This document shows, one piece after another, positions 59,187 to 64,000 of a stretch of DNA of 64,000 nucleotides. This DNA is from DASQHY01 sp035602605 (lineage in GTDB: Bacteria; Acidobacteriota; Terriglobia; Acidiferrales; UBA7541): NCBI GenBank assembly GCA_035602605.1, contig DATNLZ010000075.1:45430-109429 (forward strand). Reading direction: 5' to 3'. The position numbers and the translations under genes are program-made. Under the pieces are notes generated by a model. The model was not told the DNA's origin. It did not search any database and saw nothing but the letters and a program-made list of their open reading frames with translations. The first letter of the stretch is position 1; the number at the start of each line of letters is the position of its first letter.

Positions 59187-60074
59187 GTGCAGCGGTTTCT
59201 AGATCCATCGGTGCTTGCAGGGATCTCGAACCTCGAGCTTGTGGCGAAGACCGTGGTCGACGGATTCGTCGCAGGATTGCACCGCTCGCCGGACTTCGGT
59301 TTCAGCCAAGAGTTCGCGGAGTACCGCGCATACACGCCAGGCGATGATTTGCGCCACGTAGATTGGAACGTTTTTGCGCGTACGGAGAGGGCATACCTAA
59401 AGCGGTTTCGAGGAGAGACGAACAGCCTGTTGACCGTGCTGCTCGATGCGAGCAATTCGATGAACTACACCTCGCACGGTGTGAGCAAGATGGACTATGC
59501 GCGGTTTGCGGCGGCGTCACTTTTTTACCTGGCCATTCAGAACCAGCGCGACGCCGCGGGGCTCATCGTGTTCGACAATGACGTACGAAACTACATACGG
59601 CCGTCCACGCGGCAGGGACAGTTGCAGCGGCTTCTCGCCGGGCTCGAACTCGCCGAGCCTCGTGAGCGAACCGATTTGACCAAGCCGTTACATCATTTTC
59701 AGGAGTTCCTGCGACGGCGCGGATTGGTGGTGATCATTTCAGATTTTTACGAAGCGCCCGAGACGGTGGTTCGCACTATTGAACCGCTGCGGTTCCATGG
59801 GAACGAAGTCGTGCTGTTTCACGTTCTCGACCCGGCAGAGTTGAAACCGAAGCTGGGTGAACCTGCAATCCTCGTTGATCTCGAAACGCAGGACCGCCTC
59901 GAAGTGACGCCGGAGTACGCGCAGAACGATTATCAGCAGAAGATCGCCGCGCACATTGCAGCGCTGGGCGAGCGGGCGCGCGGCGCAGGAATGGATTATT
60001 TCTTGCTGGTCACCGACCAGCCGCTAGATGCGGCACTGCGCGAGTATCTGACCATCCGGCAGGAGCGAAACTGA
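59187..60074 (+). CDS. DUF58 domain protein (cluster B)
   Basis: A 295-residue soluble DUF58 protein without the membrane helices of the cluster A copy. The signature is at about 50-80 (FAEYRAYTPGDDLRHVDWNV), followed by a vWA-like fold whose MIDAS reads LLDASNSMNY (DxSxS intact). It starts with GTG 59187, two bases after the MoxR stop, and its stop overlaps the next gene's ATG by one base (TGATG). It is the canonical MoxR partner. Confidence 0.92.
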   Translation: MQRFLDPSVLAGISNLELVAKTVVDGFVAGLHRSPDFGFSQEFAEYRAYTPGDDLRHVDWNVFARTERAYLKRFRGETNSLLTVLLDASNSMNYTSHGVSKMDYARFAAASLFYLAIQNQRDAAGLIVFDNDVRNYIRPSTRQGQLQRLLAGLELAEPRERTDLTKPLHHFQEFLRRRGLVVIISDFYEAPETVVRTIEPLRFHGNEVVLFHVLDPAELKPKLGEPAILVDLETQDRLEVTPEYAQNDYQQKIAAHIAALGERARGAGMDYFLLVTDQPLDAALREYLTIRQERN

Positions 60075-62086
60075 TGGGCTTCCTCGCCCCATGGTTCCTG
60101 GCGGGAGGGGCAACGGTGGGTCTGCCGATTTACCTACACCTGTTGCGGCGGCACACGACTGACCCCCAGCCCGTGAGCTCGCTGATGTTTTTCGAACAGC
60201 GCACGCAGAGCTCGATCCGCCACCGCCGGCTGCGATATTTGCTCCTGTTGTCGCTGCGGCTGGCGCTACTGTTGCTTGTCGCGCTGGCGTTTGCCGATCC
60301 CTTCATCAACTCGCCCACGGCAAGCGTAAGGGGCGAAGACCTACTGCTGCTGGCGATCGACAATTCATTCAGCATGCGCGCAGGAACGAGGCTCGACGAT
60401 GCAAAGCGAGAGGCGCTCAGCGCGTTGCGTGCGAAGAGCGCGGGCGAGCGCGGGCAGGTGATCGCGCTCGGATCACAAGGCCACGTTCTGACGGAACCCA
60501 CCGAAGACCCCGGCGCCTTGGGCGCGGCCATCGAAAGCGTGGAAGCAGGTGATACGCGCGGAAGCTTCGGCGAGCTGGCGCGTAGCGTGCGAGCCATCGC
60601 GGAGAACGTGCGCACACCGGTCAAACTGCATTTGTTCAGCGACATGCAACGTTCCAACGTGCCTTCGACGTTCGGCGAAATGGCCCTGCCGCAGGGCGTG
60701 ACGCTGGTGCTGCATCCCGTTGCAAAGGCAGCAACGCCGAATTGGACGGTAGAGAGCGTGACTGCGCCTGCGCGCGTTGGGGATCCCAAAAAGGCGCGCG
60801 TCGAGGCCGTAATTGCGGGATTTCACACATCCGCGGCGACACGAAGGGTTTCGTTGGTCGTGAATGGGAAGAGCCTGGCGGCCAAGAATGTGGATCTTCC
60901 CGCGAATGGCCGGGCGACGGCGGTCTTCGAGTCACTCGACGTGCCTTACGGATTCAGCAAGTGCGAAGTAAAGATTGACTCGGCTGATTCATTTCCTGCA
61001 GACGACGCAAGCATTTTTGCGGTCGAGCGGTCGGATCCCGAACGAGTGTTATTCGTCCACGAGGCCAATGATTCACGCTCGCCGCTTTACTTCGGAGCGG
61101 CACTGGCCGCAGCGGCGGAGTCGGCATTTGCGCTGGAAAGCATGAGCGTTGCGCAGGCTGCGACCCTCGATCCGCGGAAGTATGCGCTCGTAGTGCTTTC
61201 GGACGCCGGGTCGCTGCCTTCTTCGTTTGAAAACGAGCTGCAGCGCTATGTGCGCGGGGGCGGGAGCATGTTCCTTGCAGCGGGTGTTTCCGCAGCACAG
61301 CGCTCTCGCGTGCCCGTGGTCGGGAATGCGATCGACGGTTCGCTCAATTATGCGCGCAGCGGCGAGCGTTTTCTGGCTGCAGGCCAGGTTGATGGGTCCT
61401 ACCCATCGGTCGAGAACAGCAGTCACCTCGCGGGCGTGAAGTTTTATTTCGCGGCGCTCGTGGACTCCGCGAATTCGCGCGTGATCGCGCGGCTGACAGA
61501 CCAGACGCCTCTGCTCATGGAAACAAAATTGGGGGAAGGGCGCGTGCTGATCTTCGCCTCCGGGCTCGACAATGTCACGAATGATTTCCCGCTGCGCTCC
61601 ACCTTCGTGCCCTTTGTAGATCGGACGGCGCTCTATTTGTCCGGTACGGCGCGGCGCAGCGGTTCGCGCATTGTCGACTCGTTCCTCGAATTGCGCACAG
61701 CCAAGGAGCAGGCGGTCGCGGTCGAAGTAATCGATCCGGAGGGGCGACGCCCTTTGTCGCTTAAGGAAGCGACGTCGGCTCAGTCATATCAGTTCACGCG
61801 CGCCGGCTTCTATGAACTGCGGCTCGCGAACGGGCGGCGTGATGTCATCGGTGTAAATCCGGATCGGCGCGAGTCCGATCTCGACGTGATTCAAGATGAT
61901 GTACTGGCCCTGTGGCGCGGCAATTGGGGCGAGGTGCGCGAGCGGGCAGCGAGGGACGAACCATCCGAAGCGAAGAGCCAACCGTATGTGATGTGGTGGT
62001 ACATCATGATATTGGTCGCGGCAGCGGCCGCCGCGGAGTCGCTTGTGGCCAGTCGTCACATGGCTCGGCAGGAGGAGACCCGATGA
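60074..62086 (+). CDS. BatA-like vWA membrane protein (cluster B)
   Basis: A 670-residue protein. The N-terminal BatA-type double-membrane-helix region (about 1-80; FLAPWFLAGGATVGLPIYLH, then RHRRLRYLLLLSLRLALLLL) is followed by a vWA domain with MIDAS LLLAIDNSFSMR (DxSxS), a GATase1-like/beta region and a C-terminal helix (about 635-655). BatA-type proteins are the classical membrane partners of MoxR and DUF58. ATG 60074 overlaps the DUF58 stop by one base; its own stop overlaps the following gene by four bases. Confidence 0.9.
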   Translation: MGFLAPWFLAGGATVGLPIYLHLLRRHTTDPQPVSSLMFFEQRTQSSIRHRRLRYLLLLSLRLALLLLVALAFADPFINSPTASVRGEDLLLLAIDNSFSMRAGTRLDDAKREALSALRAKSAGERGQVIALGSQGHVLTEPTEDPGALGAAIESVEAGDTRGSFGELARSVRAIAENVRTPVKLHLFSDMQRSNVPSTFGEMALPQGVTLVLHPVAKAATPNWTVESVTAPARVGDPKKARVEAVIAGFHTSAATRRVSLVVNGKSLAAKNVDLPANGRATAVFESLDVPYGFSKCEVKIDSADSFPADDASIFAVERSDPERVLFVHEANDSRSPLYFGAALAAAAESAFALESMSVAQAATLDPRKYALVVLSDAGSLPSSFENELQRYVRGGGSMFLAAGVSAAQRSRVPVVGNAIDGSLNYARSGERFLAAGQVDGSYPSVENSSHLAGVKFYFAALVDSANSRVIARLTDQTPLLMETKLGEGRVLIFASGLDNVTNDFPLRSTFVPFVDRTALYLSGTARRSGSRIVDSFLELRTAKEQAVAVEVIDPEGRRPLSLKEATSAQSYQFTRAGFYELRLANGRRDVIGVNPDRRESDLDVIQDDVLALWRGNWGEVRERAARDEPSEAKSQPYVMWWYIMILVAAAAAAESLVASRHMARQEETR

Positions 62087-64000
62087 GCAACAAACTGCTG
62101 AACTCCTACATCCGGCAGGTGGAGACGCGCCTTCGTGTGGCGCGCTATCTCCGGGGCTCGGCCATCTTTGCCTGCGCTGCGTTACTGACTACGATCATTG
62201 CTGTGCCGTTGATGAATGCTTCCGCGTTTTCGATATCGAGCGTGCTCAGCGCTCGGGGCGCCCTGGTATTTGTCCTTGCGGTCGCTCTGGGTCTTGGGCT
62301 GATCGTTCCGCTTCTCCGCCTGACGCGACGGCGCGCCGCCGCCAAAGCCGAGAGTACGTTCCCTCAATTTCAGCAGCGGCTTGTGACATTCGTCGAACTC
62401 GGAGACAATGCCCGCGAACCGTTCATCGAGCTTCTAGCCGCGGATACGCTGGCAGTCGCGCGCGACGCCGAACCCGCGCGCCTCGCGCCGAGCGCAACGC
62501 TGCTGGCCTCCCTTGGCGCGGGCATTGCGGCAACGGGCATACTCATCTGGATGATCGCTGCGGGGCCGGGATACCTCGGCTACGGCGCGCGGTTGCTCTG
62601 GGCCGGACCGCACAAGAATGCTGCGCCACTCTACCAACTTCGCGTGACTCCGGGCGACGCGACCGTCCGACGCAACGGCAATCAGCTTGTTACCGCGCAA
62701 CTAATTGGTATGCAGCCGGATGTCGTGCGACTCTTCGCACGCTACCAGAGCGCATCCAAGTGGGACGAAGTGCCTATGCAGCCGGAGCGCGGCGGATCCG
62801 GGTACGTATTCCTCTTCGCCGGACTCCCGGAGGGCGTCGAATACTATGTCCAAGCTGGGGCGTTGCATTCGCGCCATTTCAATCTTCGGGTGGTGGATCT
62901 GCCCGGGGTGAAATCTATCCGGGTGACCTACCGCTTTCCCGCTTGGACCGGATTGCCCAGCATCGTGGAAGGACATGGTGGCGATTTGCGCGCCGTCGAG
63001 GGCAGCGAGGCGGAGCTTGAGGTGAAAACGGATCGCCCGCTGAGCGATGGCCTTCTCGTGCTCGACACCAATCAGCAGATTCGCCTCTCGGGCGGCGCAG
63101 GCAGCGTTTACAAAGGAACGATTGCCATGAAGAACGACGGCCTTTATCACGTTGCGGTTCTCGATCGCGGCGAAGCCGTGCGCCTCTCGGAAGATTTCTT
63201 CATCGAGACCAACAAGCCGAATCCGCCCGAGGTACACATCCGCAGACCAGGACGCGATTACCGGTCGAGCCCCATCGAGGAAGTCACGGTAGACGTTGGT
63301 GCCACCGATGAATTCGGGCTGAAGGAGCTGGCCCTGCATTATTCGGTCAACGGCGGACCAGAACAAACGGTCGATTTGCTCAAAGCCAAGGGCCAGCGGC
63401 AAGCCGAGGGCTCGAGCGTGCTGTCACTGGAGAACTTCAAGCTCGTCCCCGGCGACGTCGTGAGCATCTATGCGACGGCGAAGAATGCACTTCTCGATTC
63501 GCGCACGGACATGTTCTTTATTCAGTCCGACCCTTTCGAGAGAGAGTTTTCGCAGTCGCAGCAAGATGGCGGAGGTGGCGGGGGCGGTGGCAGTCAGGCT
63601 GATCAGACTAACATTTCCGAGCGCGAAAAACAGATCATTGCCACCACATGGAAGCAACAAGGCGATAAGAATGCTACACGACAACATGCAGCCGACACGG
63701 GCAAGTTCCTCTCCGAGATCCAATCCAAGCTCGCCGACCAGGCGCGTTCGCTCGCGTACCGTGTGCAGAGCCGCGAACTTACGCAGGAAAGCGAAGAGTT
63801 TAATGACTTCAATTCGGATATGAACAAGGCTGCCGAGGCCATGGGGCCTGCTATACAAAAGCTTCGAGATCAGAAGTGGAAGGATGCGATTCCGGGCGAG
63901 CAGAAAGCCCTGCAGCACTTGTTGCGCGCCGAAGCAACCTTCCGTCAAATCGAAGTAGCGTTCAGTTCCGGGAGTGGCGGGAATCGCGGTGGAGGTGGCG
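62083..64000 (+). CDS. Large membrane protein, DUF4175-like, 3' end cut by the window (cluster B)
   Basis: The frame starts at ATG 62083 (overlapping the vWA stop by four bases, with GGAGGAG upstream) and stays open to the last base, so at least 639 residues are present. Three N-terminal membrane helices (about 22-48, 57-80 and 130-160) are followed by a large beta-rich extracytoplasmic region with Ig-like segments (VVDLPGVKSIRVTYRFPAW, PPEVHIRRPGRDYRSSPIEE), then a poly-glycine stretch (about residues 496-503) and a helical domain rich in Gln and Lys, and again a Gly-rich segment at the edge. The layout resembles DUF4175 proteins of MoxR neighbourhoods; the family is tentative. Confidence 0.75.
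   Translation, partial: MSNKLLNSYIRQVETRLRVARYLRGSAIFACAALLTTIIAVPLMNASAFSISSVLSARGALVFVLAVALGLGLIVPLLRLTRRRAAAKAESTFPQFQQRLVTFVELGDNAREPFIELLAADTLAVARDAEPARLAPSATLLASLGAGIAATGILIWMIAAGPGYLGYGARLLWAGPHKNAAPLYQLRVTPGDATVRRNGNQLVTAQLIGMQPDVVRLFARYQSASKWDEVPMQPERGGSGYVFLFAGLPEGVEYYVQAGALHSRHFNLRVVDLPGVKSIRVTYRFPAWTGLPSIVEGHGGDLRAVEGSEAELEVKTDRPLSDGLLVLDTNQQIRLSGGAGSVYKGTIAMKNDGLYHVAVLDRGEAVRLSEDFFIETNKPNPPEVHIRRPGRDYRSSPIEEVTVDVGATDEFGLKELALHYSVNGGPEQTVDLLKAKGQRQAEGSSVLSLENFKLVPGDVVSIYATAKNALLDSRTDMFFIQSDPFEREFSQSQQDGGGGGGGGSQADQTNISEREKQIIATTWKQQGDKNATRQHAADTGKFLSEIQSKLADQARSLAYRVQSRELTQESEEFNDFNSDMNKAAEAMGPAIQKLRDQKWKDAIPGEQKALQHLLRAEATFRQIEVAFSSGSGGNRGGGG

Noticed and set aside
62043..63020. 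325-codon plus-strand frame overlapping the last gene
   Set aside because: It is out of frame with the coupled ATG 62083 frame, which stays open to the window end and encodes membrane helices and Ig-like segments; the 325-codon product is Arg/Ser/Pro-rich without pattern.
63565..64000. Gly-rich DNA repeats as a possible simple-sequence element
   Set aside because: The GGT/GGC triplets stay in frame in a coding region and encode two Gly-rich linkers; no tandem DNA repeat longer than that is seen.
1..64000. tRNA, rRNA, CRISPR, IS or prophage features
   Set aside because: No cloverleaf-like sequence, CRISPR-like direct repeats, transposase or integrase pattern was found when reading the gaps and genes.

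Overview
The window looks like a chromosomal segment of a soil Acidobacteriota bacterium (class Terriglobia/Acidobacteriia is my best guess). This is an inference from gene content: DUF4129, DUF4350, DUF4159 and DUF4337 proteins, several PilZ proteins whose domains end in the hydrophobic/Trp pattern common in that phylum, large chemosensory operons, GH29 and GH5-like glycosidases, and twin-arginine proteins beside an amidase. No rRNA, tRNA, phage, IS element or CRISPR array was recognised. Genes are dense, and many neighbours overlap by 1-4 bases (ATGA, GTGA or TAATG junctions).

Layout. (1) 1-8555: the tail of hemL, then a membrane-associated MoxR cluster A (multi-pass membrane protein, DUF4129, DUF4350, MoxR AAA+ ATPase, DUF58) followed by SpoIIM-like and RDD membrane proteins that diverge from almost the same base, and a DUF4337 protein. 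(2) 8624-12218: a DUF421 protein, about 1 kb without a convincing gene, and an amidase with a Tat-signal partner. (3) 12343-25381, minus strand: chemosensory cluster 1, encoding a PilZ-like protein, a 509-residue protein of unknown function, a kinase-like protein with no ATPase, a PilH-like receiver, three CheW proteins, an MCP without a periplasmic sensor, CheR, a CheA with two Hpt domains and a receiver, CheB, a DUF4388 protein with an inactive-looking receiver, and a receiver/coiled-coil protein. (4) 25757-30433, minus strand: a soluble PAS/GAF NtrB-type kinase, a single-domain receiver and an NtrC-type sigma-54 activator. (5) 30806-38855, plus strand: a TonB C-terminal-domain protein followed by a compact chemosensory cluster 2 (MCP, CheW, CheR, CheA, CheB, CheY, CheX). 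(6) 38989-51556: RecQ, PilZ proteins, two glycosidases, a small PAS kinase/response-regulator/GGDEF signalling operon and a multicopper oxidase. (7) 51838-64000: MoxR cluster B (DUF4159, large vWA protein, caspase-fold-like protein, TPR metallopeptidase, MoxR ATPase, DUF58, BatA-like vWA protein, large Gly-rich membrane protein cut by the window end).

How the parts may work together. The NtrBC-like pair lies between the two chemosensory operons. A good -24/-12 (sigma-54) match sits 44-70 bases before the TonB/cluster 2 start, and a weaker one lies upstream of cluster 1, so the pair could coordinate both arrays. Cluster 1 looks like an array controlling something other than flagella (surface motility, pili or second-messenger output), because it has PilZ-like, PilH-like and DUF4388 components and no motor genes. 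Clusters A and B each pair a MoxR chaperone-like ATPase with DUF58 and vWA/membrane proteins. Cluster B adds a protease-like protein with a missing catalytic cysteine and an apparently intact gluzincin, and is the most interesting candidate for an undescribed envelope quality-control or maturation system.

All domain calls come from reading sequence motifs; no database search was run.
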